Source of the DNA: Prorocentrum cordatum
Taxonomy: Eukaryota; Sar; Dinophyceae; Prorocentrales; Prorocentraceae
Reading direction: 5' to 3'
NCBI GenBank assembly: GCA_963575745.1
Contig: CAUYUJ010018494.1
Span: 71,345-135,344 of the forward strand
DNA: 64,000 bases
Part shown: positions 33,119-43,480 of the stretch, in pieces
Position numbering within the stretch: position 1 is the stretch's first letter
Layout: every line of letters starts with the position of its first letter
Made by a program: the position numbers and the translations under genes
Notes under the pieces: model-generated
The model's input: only the letters and a program-made list of their open reading frames with translations
Database searches by the model: none
Told to the model about the DNA's origin: nothing

Positions 33119-33369
33119 GCGACGGCGAGGACGATGACGATGGCGGCGATGACGACGACAACGGTGACAGCAACGGCGGCGACGGCGACGGCGACGGCGA
33201 CGGAGACGTCGACAGCGACGACGGCGACGGCGACGGCGACGACGACGATGCGCACAGGGCCCCGCCTCCCCTTAAGTTGCAGGGGGGGGGTTCGCACCAG
33301 GCGGGCCCCCCTGTTGTAACCGACGACGGCGAGCGCCGTCGCCTGCGCTAGCGCCGTCGGGCAGCGACA

Positions 33370-33402
<33 letters not shown>

Positions 33403-33409
33403 GCGATGA

Positions 33410-33446
<37 letters not shown>

Positions 33447-33600
33447 TACGACGACGACGAAGTCGACGTCGACGTCGACGTCGACGACGACGACGACCGT
33501 GACAGCGACGGCGACGACGGCGACGACGACGACGACGACCGACTACAACGACGACGACCACGACAACGACGACGACGACGGCGACCGCGACCGCGACGAT

Positions 33601-33633
<33 letters not shown>

Positions 33634-33670
33634 CACGACGACGACGGCGATGGCGACCGGCGACAAGCGT

Positions 33671-33713
<43 letters not shown>

Positions 33714-33790
33714 ACCGACGACTGCGACGGCGGTGGCGACGGCGACTGCGACGGTGACTGGCGACGACGACGACGACGCGCTGAGGATGG
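32096..33790. repeat. GAC triplet block, three segments
   Basis: Imperfect GAC/GGC triplets encode Asp/Gly in one frame. The block is split at 32785-32860 and 33250-33320 by copies of the G-rich unit (GTATGAGTTGCAGGGG..TTCGAACTGGGG and TTAAGTTGCAGGGG..TTCGCACCAG). Each segment begins near a CGCCGTCGGGCAGCGAC word. Confidence 0.88.
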
Positions 33791-33799
33791 TGCGAGGAG

Positions 33800-34130
33800 G
33801 CCCGGTCGGATCCCCCTCTCGCTCTCAGACTCCCCCCTTTCGAACCCCCCTCCGTCCCACTTGCCACTCTGCGGGGCGGGCTCCCCTCCAGTTCGATCCC
33901 CCCCCCTTCTGGTTCGAACCCCCCTTCCCCTGTGCAACTCAGGGGTTGCGGGGGGCCTTTCCCCGGTTCGAACCCCCCCCCTCTCCTTTGATCAGGCGGG
34001 GCCCCCCTCCAGTTCGACCCCCCCCCTTGAGGGAGGGCCCCCCTCGGTTCGGGAGGCTGGTGTCCAGGAGGGGACCACCCCCCCGTTTTTCATGGGACGC
34101 GCAAAGTTTTAGGGCCCCCACCCCCTGGTT
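33800..34130. repeat. C-rich arm with GTTCGAACCCC words (right, inverted)
   Basis: Units such as TCTGGTTCGAACCCCCCTTC and CCCGGTTCGAACCCCC are reverse complements of the left-arm units, so the GAC block is flanked by inverted arms. Confidence 0.75.
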
Positions 34131-34182
34131 CCAACGTGTCGCGGTGTTTTTGTTCCAGGCAAGCGTCCACGAAACGCGTTCT

Positions 34183-34557
34183 CTAGAATTGTGGAATCAT
34201 CTTCTCCTCAGCAGGTGGCGCCGTCTCTTGGTAGACGAGGCTCTTGTCATTTCCCACCTGCGCGCCGTAATTATAGTGTGAGTACACCTCATCTGCGAAT
34301 TGCTCTCGGCGTTGTTCACTTTCCTTCCTCTGGTCCAGGCGGCTGGTGTGTGCCGCCACCTGGACTTCCGCATTGCGGCTTAAGAGGCTCAGGATGTCTA
34401 GCCGGGGCTTCGAGACGGGTTGGCGAATACGCGCCTGTCCTCGCTGAGTCCGCTGTCTTTCTCCACGTCGTGGTGCTGCAACCTGCATCTTGCTATCCAG
34501 GAGCAGGGGCGCTGCTCCGTCAATATTTCTATGTCCACGCAGGCAGCACAGCGGCAC
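34183..34557 (-). CDS. Hypothetical protein fragment, possible last exon
   Basis: The minus-strand frame of up to 124 codons ends ADEVYSHYNYGAQVGNDKSL then VYQETAPPAEEKMIPQF at a TAG. The composition is balanced rather than repetitive, with a helical charged segment (DILSLLSRNAEVQVAAH and RLDQRKESEQRREQ). This differs from the compositional frames around it. No family is recognised and the upstream boundary is unknown; an AG near 34490 could be an acceptor. It may be the 3' exon of a minus-strand gene or a fragment. Confidence 0.3.
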   Translation of the reverse strand: MPLCCLRGHRNIDGAAPLLLDSKMQVAAPRRGERQRTQRGQARIRQPVSKPRLDILSLLSRNAEVQVAAHTSRLDQRKESEQRREQFADEVYSHYNYGAQVGNDKSLVYQETAPPAEEKMIPQF

Positions 34558-34759
34558 AGTGGCCTGCTAGCGGAGCTTATTTAAGACGGTCTGCCTCACA
34601 AGGCTACGTCGAGGTGGTGGACGCTCAGGTATCCCACCCGAGGGCCTGGGTGGGCTCGTCAACCAGGGGTGCTTTTGGACTACGCACGCGGCCGGACCAT
34701 CCAGTGCTGGTTGTGATGTTGTTAGTTCGCATGGTAATTATTGTATTTTGAAAAAAGGC

Positions 34760-35530
34760 CCCACCGGGAGTCTTGGGGGATATCTCAAAAGTCCGGCTTT
34801 CAACAAGCCTCCAAGACCCCCTGGACGCAGCCATGAATTCCCCCAAAGCCTCAATCAGGGCCCCGAGAAGCCCCCAAGACTGCTTCAAGCGGGTGCCCTG
34901 ACCGCCCCACCAGGATAGTTTGGGGGCTATTTCAAGGCCTTCAGCCCATCCCGCCGCCATACTTGGGTTGTGGGTCTGAGGCCTGTTGGATGGTCGTTAG
35001 GACTTCGTCGAGGCCTCTCGGGGGCCTCCTGGAGGCAGTTTTGACGCCTCTGGGTTGTTTTGGGGGGCCTCTTGGGGGCCTGTTGGGGCCTCTTGGGAGC
35101 CCCTTGGGGGCCTCTTGGGGCCTCTTGGGCGCCTCTTGGGGCGGAAGGCTCGGACTTTCGGTTCGTGTTCCCCCTCTTGGGGCCGCCTTGGGGCCCTCTT
35201 GGGTCGTATTAGGCGCCTCTTGGGCCGTTTTGGTGTATTTTAGGAGGCCTCTGGGGCCGTCTTGTGGCGGTCTTGAGGGCCTCCTGAGACGTCTTGGAGC
35301 GTCGGAGAGCCGAAAAGGCGAGAAGGTCCCGAACCTTCAAAAACAAACGGGGAATCAATGATTTCCGTGTTGGGGCCCTCTCGGAACGCCTCTTGGAACA
35401 CTCTTGGGGCGTCTTGGGGGCCTCTTGGGTCGTGTTGAGACCATCTTGGGCATATTGGGGCGATCTTTCGGCAACGCGGGGGCCTCTTGGACCGTTTTGA
35501 GGGCCTTTAGGGGCCCCATGGGTTCGTCTT
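34760..35530. repeat. TTGGGGCCTC / TTGGGGCCGTC degenerate minisatellite
   Basis: Short 10-15-bp imperfect units (CTTGGGGCCTCTTGGGCGCC). Orientation is reversed (CCAAGACCCCC) at 34790-34920. Long Gly/Leu/Trp-rich frames are shadows. The same family recurs at 36.0-36.2 (reversed), 38.37-38.78, 39.09-39.40, 43.73-43.85, 44.09-44.37, 56.67-57.42, 59.69-60.05 and 62.05-62.16 kb. Confidence 0.85.
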
Positions 35531-36404
35531 AGAGCCCTGGGCCCGCAACAAGTAACGCGAGGGGATGCGGGAAGCCCCCGACAAGCCGCGGCAAGTCCGG
35601 GGAGACTTGGCAATTTGGGAGTCCAGGCCCTTCAAGGCTCTTCAGGCTTCAGGACAGAGGCTTAAGAGATAAGGCAAAGGACCAGACGGCACGCCCACTC
35701 CGTGCCCAGTTGCACGGTGGCGGATCTTCTGGGGTGCGGCTCTTAACATGCTCTCTGACCCCCTCCTGGCACTTCCAAGAAGGTCAAAATAACCAATCCG
35801 ACGCTCTCGAGAAGCTCTCCGAAGCGTCCGAAGGCTTAGCCGAGTCTCTCAGCAAGCTCCCCAGACGCAACATGCACTCATGCTCTACATCTACAGGTTT
35901 TGGACTGGTTTCAGCGTTCTCGCCTTGTTCGGTGTTCGCCTGCCGGCAATTCCCCCACGGGCTTCCCAGATCTCCCCAGTTATCCCAACAAAGCGGGCCC
36001 CAAGAAGGTCTCCATACGGCCTGAGAGGGCCGCAAGATGGTTGAATCACCCCCCCAAGACGACCCTATCTCTAGACGGCCCTACCGCCCCCAGACGCTTG
36101 CAAGAAGCCCCAGGCGGCCACCGAAGAGCCCTGAGAAGCTCAACCGAAGAGGCTTTGAAGAGGCTCCCAAGATGGCCCCACGAGGCTCCTCCGAAGCACG
36201 CCCAGACGATCTTCAAGATATTTCAACATGCTGCCAACATGTACCTCACCCACAGCCCAGGCACGGTGGTGACGGGATGGTCCGACGGAGAGCGGCGGGG
36301 AGACAGAGAGAAAGGGATGTACATACATGCGCATCTGATGTATGTCTATGCACATATCTATAGACGAGCACACATATATCGATGGGGGATATTCAGCGTA
36401 TACA
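35531..36404. other. Unassigned DNA with reversed minisatellite
   Basis: 35531-35990 shows no gene. 36000-36210 is the CCAAGACGGCC orientation of the minisatellite. 36240-36400 is non-repetitive. Confidence 0.5.
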
Positions 36405-36481
36405 TACACAGAGAGAGAGAGAGGGAGAGAGAGAGAGAGAGGGAGCGGAGCCTCTGTATATGCATGTATGCTTATTTACAC

Positions 36482-36515
<34 letters not shown>

Positions 36516-36772
36516 GAGTGTATATATATATATATATATTTATATTCAGTCATACACATAGATCTGCATATGTGCTACTTCTGTACGCGTATATATACAC
36601 ATATATGTACACACACATCTAGTGAGAGAGCGAAAGGGGAGAGGAAGGGAGGGACGGAGGGAGGATGGGAGGGCCACGCGCACATATGTGATTTTCCAGG
36701 TGCCTCTCTCGCTATATGTATATATATTACATATATTTACATAGGTATGTGTATACATGTGTATATGTATAT
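36405..36772. repeat. (GA)n and (TA)n microsatellites
   Basis: (GA)n at 36410-36442 and (TA)n at 36484-36540, then TA-rich DNA with another GGGA-rich patch. This corresponds to the TA/GA/TA core of the compound repeat at 26.06-26.45 kb. Confidence 0.88.
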
Positions 36773-36775
36773 CGG

Positions 36776-36900
36776 AGGTGAGGGGGTAAGATCGAAGTGG
36801 AACGGAGAGCCCCCCTACCGGGAAATCGATTTCGGTTTCGTGTTCGTGCGTGCCGTGCGGGCGAGGCGAAGCTGCGTGGGCGGGCGAGAGAAAGTCTCCT
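36776..36900. repeat. Conserved left block of the compound repeat, copy 2
   Basis: GGAGGTGAGGGGGT, CCGGGAAATCGATTTCGG and GCGAAGCTGCGTGGGCGG align with 26450-26575. Confidence 0.8.
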
Positions 36901-36939
36901 GTGGCTGAGGCGCGGCCGGACCAAATGTCTCCCTTCCGG

Positions 36940-37112
36940 GCGGCCGGGGGCCCGCGGTGTCCCGCCGGTGTCCCGCTGGTGTCCCGTGTGGCTGAGGCGC
37001 GGCCGGACCAAATGACTCCCTTCCGGGCGGCCGGGGGCCCGCGGTGTCCCGCCGGTGTCCCGTCGGTGTCCCGTCGGTGTCCCGATGACGATGATGTTGA
37101 TGATGATGATGG

Positions 37113-37150
<38 letters not shown>

Positions 37151-37155
37151 TTGTT
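36940..37155. repeat. GGTGTCCCG minisatellite and (GAT)n
   Basis: A ~85-bp direct duplication (CGGACCAAATG.CTCCCTTCC ... GGTGTCCCGCCGGTGTCCCG) at 36915 and 37005, then (GAT)n at 37085-37150. Confidence 0.82.
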
Positions 37156-37930
37156 GTGCTATTTTGATGATCGATTGTGAGTTCGATAGTGAGGTCGAAT
37201 GTGAGATCGATCGTGATATCGATAGTAATATCGATTGTGAGATCGAACGTGAGACCGAATGTCAGATCGATTGTGAGATCGACTGTGAGATCGATAGTGA
37301 GATCGATAGTGGTATCGGTAGTGAGACCGATTGTGAGACCGAATGGGAGATCGATTGTGCGATCGATTGTGATACCGATAGTGAGATCGTGAGACCGAAT
37401 GTGAGATCGATTGTGGGGTATTGTGAGATCGATTGTGAGATCGATAGCCAGATCGATTGTGAGATCGATCGATTGAGATCGATAATGAGATCGGTAGTGA
37501 GTTCGATTGTGAGATCGATGGTGAGACCGAATGTCAGATCGATTGAGAGATCGGTTGTGATATCGATAGTGAGTTCGATAGTGAGACCGAATGTGAGATC
37601 GATAATGAGGTCGAAAGTGAGTTCGATAGTGAGATCGATAGTCATACCGAATCCGAGATCGATTGTGTGATCGATTCTGATATCGATAGTGAGATCGATC
37701 GTGAGACCGAATGAGAGATCGATCGTGAGATCGATAGTGAATTTGATAGTGATAACGAAAGTCAGATCGAATGTCATATCGGTTGTGAGCTCGATTGTGA
37801 TCTCGACAGTGAGATCAATAACGAGACCGAATGTGAGATCGATTGTGATATCGATAGTCAGATCGATTGTGAGATCGATCGATTGAGATCGATTGTGAGA
37901 TCTTAGTGAGTTCGATAGTGAGATCGATCG
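37156..37930. repeat. 12-bp GTGAGATCGATT minisatellite, array 2
   Basis: The same unit as the 26.76-27.93 kb array, about 64 copies, with GTGAGACCGAAT variants. The frames are shadows. Confidence 0.95.
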
Positions 37931-38000
37931 AGTGCGACGTTGGTCCCTCTCCCCCCCTCGCCTCCTTATCACCCGAAGGGTGGTCGTATAGGTACGTGTG
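37931..38000. repeat. Conserved right end of the compound repeat, copy 2
   Basis: GACGTTGGTCCC...TCACCCGAAGGGTGGTCGTATAGGTA matches 27926-28000 in sequence and position. Confidence 0.8.
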
Positions 38001-38159
38001 TGCTTGTGTGTGCTTGTCGGCGATTCCCCTGGTGGACACTAAACAGCAAGTTAGTGCAATGTGGATGTGTAAGTTGTGCGGTGCAGTTCATGCGGTGCAT
38101 GCCAGATGGTGCTATTTTCGTAGTGCAAACTCTTTGTTGTTAGCTATGTAGTGAAGACT

Positions 38160-38790
38160 ATGTGGTGACGTGGCGACGAGGCGGCAACGGGCGGCAACGC
38201 AGCGAATCTTCGGCAGATCCCCCAAGCGACACCGAGGCGGCAGTGAGCGGCAACGAGGCGGCAACGGGAGGCATCGTGGCGAAGCCTTGGCGGACCCCCC
38301 AAAGCCGCAACTGGGCGGCCACGGGCGGCACCGCGCGGCAACTGGCTGGACCGTGGCGAAGCCTCGGGGCACCCCAAGAGGCGACACTCTTGGGTCCCTC
38401 TTGGGGCTTTGTTTGGCCGCCTTGGGGACCTTTTGTTGCGCCGTCTTGGGGCCATCTTGGGCCGTCTGGGGGCGCACGTGGGGGCCTCTGGGGCCGTCTG
38501 AAGCCGATCTTGGGGGCCTCTTGAGCCGTCTTGCAGCGTCGAAAACCCGAACATGCGAGAATACCAGCCATCATCCATGACATGTGGAGCATTGTGGAGC
38601 ATCAGTGGTTTCGGCATCCTGGGGCCCTCTCTGGGGTGCCTCCCGGAGCCCTCTTGGAGCGCCTTGGTGGTCTCTTCGGCCGTCTTGGGCATCCTGTTTT
38701 TTTTGTAGCGCTCTTTGAGCGACTCGGGGCTATCTGGGGCCCTCTTGGGCGCTTCTTAGGGCTCTCTTGGCCCGTCTGTGGACCCTCTGG
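38160..38790. repeat. GGCGGCAACG repeats then TTGGGGCC minisatellite
   Basis: 38160-38360 has GGCGGCAACGGG-type units within a ~100-bp tandem duplication (TGGCGAAGCCT..CGGACCCCCC). 38370-38790 is the TTGGGGCC family. Confidence 0.75.
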
Positions 38791-38949
38791 TGGAAACGTC
38801 ACGCGGGGAAGCGCCACTAAGATTCGGAAATGTTAGGCCCCTGCTCTTGAGTTGATTATTCCAATCCTGAATACAGAGTGCAGAGACCTCCAGAAGCCCG
38901 GGGAACACTCCACTTCGTAACTCGAGGCACGGTATTCGTATACGCACAC

Positions 38950-38955
38950 AGACAG

Positions 38956-38992
<37 letters not shown>

Positions 38993-39012
38993 TATATATA
39001 TATATATAGACA
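38950..39012. repeat. (CATATA)n/(TA)n microsatellite
   Basis: ACATATACATATACATATAC then pure TA. Confidence 0.93.
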
Positions 39013-39084
39013 TACACACATCGACGTACTGATTATTTGACCGTCGCCGCACTAATGCATGGTCCCGCGTGTGCCCTGTTCGGG

Positions 39085-39405
39085 GTCTCTTGAATACGTT
39101 TATAGGCCGTCTTGTGGGGCCTCCTGGGACGTCTTGGGGTCCTTTGGGGCCGTCTTGGTCCCTCTGGGCAATCTTGGAGGCCTCTTGGGGCTGTTCTGGG
39201 GAGGCCTGGGGGCCCTATTGGGCTGTCTTGGAACTCTCTTGGGCCGTCTGGAGCCGCTCTGGGGGCCTTCATGGAGCGTCTTGGGTCCGTCTTGGGCCCC
39301 TGTTGGGCAGTCCTGGGCTCGTCTCGAGGCCCCTTTGGGCACCTATTGGGCCATCTTGGAAAGATCTCGGGGGCCTTTTCGGCCGTCTCGAGCGCTCTTG
39401 AAAAA
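39085..39405. repeat. TTGGGGCC minisatellite
   Basis: Imperfect CTTGGGG.C..CTTGGG units. Overlapping Gly/Leu/Trp frames are not genes. Confidence 0.82.
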
Positions 39406-39539
39406 GAGACGCCGAGTATGCGAAAATGGCACCCAAACCCAAGTAACACCCATCATTTTGTCTAGGAATCCCCCCCCTTGCCGCGCCCGAAATTGTCCAG
39501 GCTCAGTTACCTACGTATGCAGGTATTCAGTGCAGCCGT

Positions 39540-39750
39540 ACACTTGTATGTATGTATGGGTGTATGTATGTATGTATGAATGTGTGCATCCTTGTAAGTT
39601 TGTATGTTTGTATATATGTGTGTATGATTGTTTGTTTGTCTGTCTGTCTGTCTGTCTGTATGTATGTATGTATGTATGTATGTATGTATGTATGTGTGTA
39701 TATGTGTGTGCATACAGTGTGCATACACACATACACATACACAACTACAG
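39540..39750. repeat. (GTAT)n tetranucleotide repeat
   Basis: TGTATGTATGTATG runs with a TGTCTGTC island at 39637-39658, then CA-rich (ACACATACACATACAC). Confidence 0.93.
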
Positions 39751-39929
39751 TATGCACGTGAACATACACTGCACCAATTGCGGATTAGAGGCACGGGGGG
39801 CCGCCTGGTTTGCTTTGCCGAGGCTGCGGGCGGAGGGGAACCGAACGGCCCTTGCTTGAGGTGGCCCCGCCGCAGACGAGGAGGATATCATCGCGCCCCC
39901 CGTCGTCTCCGGCGACCACGAGCCCGAGG

Positions 39930-39930
39930 C

Positions 39931-39982
<52 letters not shown>

Positions 39983-40790
39983 CTGATGCTGATGCTGATG
40001 CTGATGCTGATGCTGATGCTGATGCTGATGCTGATGCTGATGCTGATGATGTGCAGATGATGACCATGCTGATGATACTAAGTATGATGATGCTGGTGAT
40101 GGTGATGGTGATGAGGACGATGGTGTTGATTATGGTAATGCTGGTAATGCCGACGATGCTGATGATGTTGATGATGATGAGAATGCTGATGAGGATGATG
40201 ATAAGGATTATGATGCTGATTGTGATTATGATAGCGATGCTTATGATGCTGACGATGACTGCTTTGTTGTTGTTGATGATGATTCTGTGATAATGCGAGA
40301 GTGCGATGATGTTGCTGGTGCTGATGCTGCTGCTGATGAGGATGATGATGATGACGGTGGTGGTGATGGTGGTGGTGATGAGGTTGACAATGACGATGAT
40401 GACGACGATGATGATGCTGCTGATGGTGATGATGATGCTGCTGCTGATGATGATTATGACGATTACGGTAACAATGACGATGACGATGATGACGATGATG
40501 CTGAAGATGACGAAGACGATAATGAAGATACTGAAGACGATTACTATTAGGAACATGATATCGATGATGATTCTGATGAGGATGTCATGGTGTGCCGATG
40601 TGATGATGTCATGATGATGCTGATGGTGATGGTGGTGATGATGATGATGATGATTGATGATGATTGATGGTAGTTGTTGATGATGATGATGAGGAGGAGG
40701 AGTTGGAGGAGGAGGAGGAGGAGGATGCTGATGCTGATGGCGCTGATGATGAGGAAGAGTAGGAGGACCCTTCTCGTCTTCCTCCTCCTC
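39930..40790. repeat. GAT/GCT triplet tract
   Basis: (GAT)n, a clean (GATGCT)n hexamer run at about 39976-40050, then imperfect GAT triplets. It switches to GAG (40685-40730) and CTC (40785-40830). Confidence 0.92.
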
Positions 40791-40984
40791 GTCCTTCTCC
40801 TCCTCCTCCCTCCTCCCCCCTCCCTCCTCCCCCGCGCCCGCCCTATCTCCAGCTGCCCCCGCCTCCCCTTTGTACTTGTTCCCTTTTTTCTTTCCCTTTT
40901 TCCCCAATCAGAGCTTGCCTCTGTAGGGGTCCTAGCGGATGCATATGGTTAGGTTAGGTTTGCCGCCGATTTTCGCCGCACGCT

Positions 40985-41165
40985 TGGTGCCCGGGTGCCC
41001 GGGAGTGCCCGGGTGCCCGTGTGCTCCGGTGCCTGGGTGCCCGGGCGTGCCCGGGGGTGCCCGGGTGCCCCAGGGAGCCCAGGGGTGCCCGGAGGTGCCC
41101 TTCATGGGGTGCCCAGAGGTGCCCTGGGGTGCCCGGGTGCCCGGGGGTGCCCGAGTGCTCTATCG
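40985..41165. repeat. GGTGCCCGGG minisatellite
   Basis: About 16 units of a ~10-bp G/C-rich repeat (GGTGCCCGGGTGCCCGGG). Confidence 0.88.
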
Positions 41166-41167
41166 CC

Positions 41168-41412
41168 CTCTATAGCCCCAGAAAACGTAGCCGTATAGCC
41201 CTATAGCCATATAGCCACATAGACCAATAGCCCTATAGCCCTATAATCCTATAGCCCTAGAGCCTTATAGCCCTATAGCCCTGTAGCCCGATAGCCAAAT
41301 AGCCCAATAGCCCAATAAAAACCCAATAGCACGATAGCCCAATAGCCCAATAGCCCATATAGCCCTAGAGCCCTATACACGTATATAGCCCTGTGGCCCT
41401 ATAGCCCTACAG
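41168..41412. repeat. CCCTATAGCC 10-bp minisatellite
   Basis: About 24 units of TATAGCCCTATAGCCC with AATAGCC variants. It directly abuts the G/C-rich 10-bp array and switches abruptly to AT-rich composition. Confidence 0.9.
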
Positions 41413-41626
41413 CCCTGAAAAGATTTGATTGGGGGTTTTCTCCGGTATTATTTTCTCTTTCCTCTTCCTTCTCCTCCTCCTCCTCTTCCTACTCGTGTTC
41501 TCCAGCTCCGCCTCGCTTCTCCAGCCAGGCCCTACACCTCAGGAGCTCGATCTGTTTCCTGGCGCCCTCCTCCTCCTCCTTCTCCTCCTCCGCCTCCTTC
41601 TCCCGTGTTCAAGTCCCGAAACTCGA

Positions 41627-41648
41627 CCCAGGCAAATTTTGGCTCAAG
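41627..41648 (+). other. Partial spliced-leader-like sequence
   Basis: ATTTTGGCTCAAG at 41636-41648 is an exact 13-base match to the 3' end of the dinoflagellate spliced leader. The nine bases before it do not match well (15 of 22 overall). 5'-truncated relicts of retroposed mRNAs look like this, but no gene is recognised downstream. Confidence 0.35.
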
Positions 41649-41792
41649 CGATCTCGTGGCCTGCTCCGATATGCCCCAGGGCTGTACCACACGTGTGCGG
41701 GCTTCAGGGCCGGTGCTTGTCTTATTCTTCATGATGTTGCTCATCGGTGAACGCGGGTATGCCACGGCGGCGTGCATGTTACCAGTTTGAAG

Positions 41793-41921
41793 CGTATCCC
41801 TATCCCTATGTTTGACATTACCTCACCTCGATGCCGATCTTAAGGATTCCCTCAGTTTCTGAGGGCCTATCCCTAAGATTGTCCTCGCTTTTTGCTTGCC
41901 CATCTTAGGGATAGGGATACG
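41793..41921. mobile_element. Foldback element with 16-bp perfect ends
   Basis: CGTATCCCTATCCCTA at 41793-41808 and its exact reverse complement at 41906-41921. The interior has CCCTCAG-TTT-CTGAGGG and CTTAAGG/CCTAAGA partners, so most of the 129 bp can fold. Confidence 0.72.
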
Positions 41922-41939
41922 TTCGAGGCGGGTTAGCAT

Positions 41940-42650
41940 GTGATTCCTCGTCTTTGGTGGCGTCGTTTCCTCAGCGGCTACCGTCGCGGTGCCTTTGGGG
42001 CTTCTCCGTGGGGACTCGCGGCACGAGGGCAGGCGGCGCGGTCTCTCACGTTTTTTCTTTCTTCTCTACGGTTTGCCAGGTGTCTGTGGCCTTTTCACAC
42101 CTTTCTTTGTGGTGATGTTATACATCCGCGTCCTCATCCCCGCAAGGTATGGTACAGTTATTGGGCCCGCGTTAGTTTCAAGCGTTGGGGGTGATCCCCT
42201 GTCCACGACTGCGGCGCGGTGCTGGGTGCACTGGCTGTTTCTTTGTGGTCGTATGCTCCACCGCACTACCTCATTTTGCGCCGACTTCTCGGAATCACTA
42301 CGTCATGCGCGCCGTGGCTCGCTGGTTGTGCTTGTGCGCGGTTCTCGAGGTGGGCATCGTCGTTCTTCCCCTCGACGTTCTCCTCGTGGTCTTCGTGATC
42401 TTCTTCGCGTTCTTCGTGGTGGCGGCGCTGCTTGGTCTGACCAAAGGCGAAGCGCATGGCGTGTGAACAAAAGATATCCTCCTCCCGTGGGCGCCTGCTG
42501 CTGCCGCCGCCTGCTGCCGCTGCTCATGGTCGGACCCTCCCTCTTCCCTGTCCCATTGGTCGTGCTAGTGCCGCCGCGCTCTTCCCTCCTGAGCTCGCCG
42601 CGCCACTGCTTTTCTTATCTCGGCACCCGAAGTGGCGTCCTCGTGTCCTC
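41940..42650. other. Unassigned mixed-composition DNA
   Basis: Overlapping open frames exist but none has a family motif or consistent codon bias. No RNA-gene features are seen. Confidence 0.4.
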
Positions 42651-42654
42651 CTCT

Positions 42655-42953
42655 TGAGGAGGAGGAGGAGGACGAGGAGGAGGAGGAGGAGGAGGAGGAG
42701 GAGGAGGAGGAGGGGGAGGAGGAGGAGGAGGAGGAGGAGAAGGAGGAGGAGGAGGAGGAGGCGCAGGAGGAGGAGGGGGGGGGCCCTGCCGAACCTGACC
42801 AAACCTCCCGACCTGCCCAGCCTTCCCGCCGGGCGCACCTTCGCCACCCGTGCGATGCGCCCAGCAGCCCGGCGACGGCCCGCCTCGCTGGTCGCGCGCG
42901 GCGGCCCCCGGATGGGGGCCCGAGGCACGTGCTGACGGCGGCCGATCCGCCCA

Positions 42954-42999
<46 letters not shown>

Positions 43000-43000
43000 C
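42655..43000. repeat. (GGA)n and (CTG)n tracts
   Basis: 42655-42778 is GGA/GAG. 42953-42997 is about 15 uninterrupted CTG triplets, the only clean CTG/CAG run in the window. The 42780-42950 spacer is GC-rich and unassigned. Confidence 0.93.
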
Positions 43001-43229
43001 TGCTCCGTCCTCGACGCCGGTGCTGCAGCTGCTGCTGCTGCGTTCGGGCCGCCGGGCAGCACCATGAAAGCACACCGTAAACACGCACACGCACACACAA
43101 ACAACCACACACACGCAATCAAATATTACTCACTGCGTGGAGGTCCCCATACGTGCATTTTTTAAAAGATAATTGTCAGTGGGATCTGGGGGTGCGCGTC
43201 TAGACATGCAACGCAACATGCGAATCTCA

Positions 43230-43480
43230 TGTCGAGACATCTCCACAGAACGGCCACGAACGGAGCCTTGAAAACACCCTTGGTGGCTCCCCCTAGTGGT
43301 GCTGAAACCAGCGCCCCGCCTGAGACATCCGCACAATCTACTCTGGTAGCCAAGGATGTTGAGACAGAAAACAATCCAACCGCTTGAGACATCCCCACAA
43401 AACGGCCGCGAACGGGACCGTGAAATCACCCCTGGCGGCTCCCATTAGGAGTGCTGAAACCAGCGCCCCGCAATTTTGAG
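43230..43480 (-). repeat. ~150-bp satellite family, array 2
   Basis: GAGACATC.CCACA.AACGGCC.CGAACGG recurs at about 43234 and 43386 (period ~152). The family is reversed relative to array 1 in the calpain intron. Confidence 0.8.

Noticed and set aside
32096-33790. Poly-Asp/Gly protein (GAC block)
   Set aside because: Simple triplet repeat with no flanking coding sequence.
31800-34120. tRNA or SINE promoter boxes (GGTTCGAACCC resembles box B)
   Set aside because: No box A at the right spacing and no cloverleaf. The words belong to G-run repeats in both orientations.
35710-36024. Small plus-strand ORF
   Set aside because: Unrecognised, with no ATG-context or codon-bias support, beside reversed minisatellite.
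41168-41412. Telomeric repeat (CCCTATAG resembles CCCTAAA)
   Set aside because: Period is 10 bp with a TATAGCC core; internal and not at a contig end.
41989-42657. 222-codon frame with hydrophobic segments
   Set aside because: Other frames are equally open and codon bias is inconsistent. Hydrophobicity comes from T-rich second positions.
42953-42997. CTG run as a poly-Gln or poly-Leu coding repeat
   Set aside because: No credible exon in any frame on either side.
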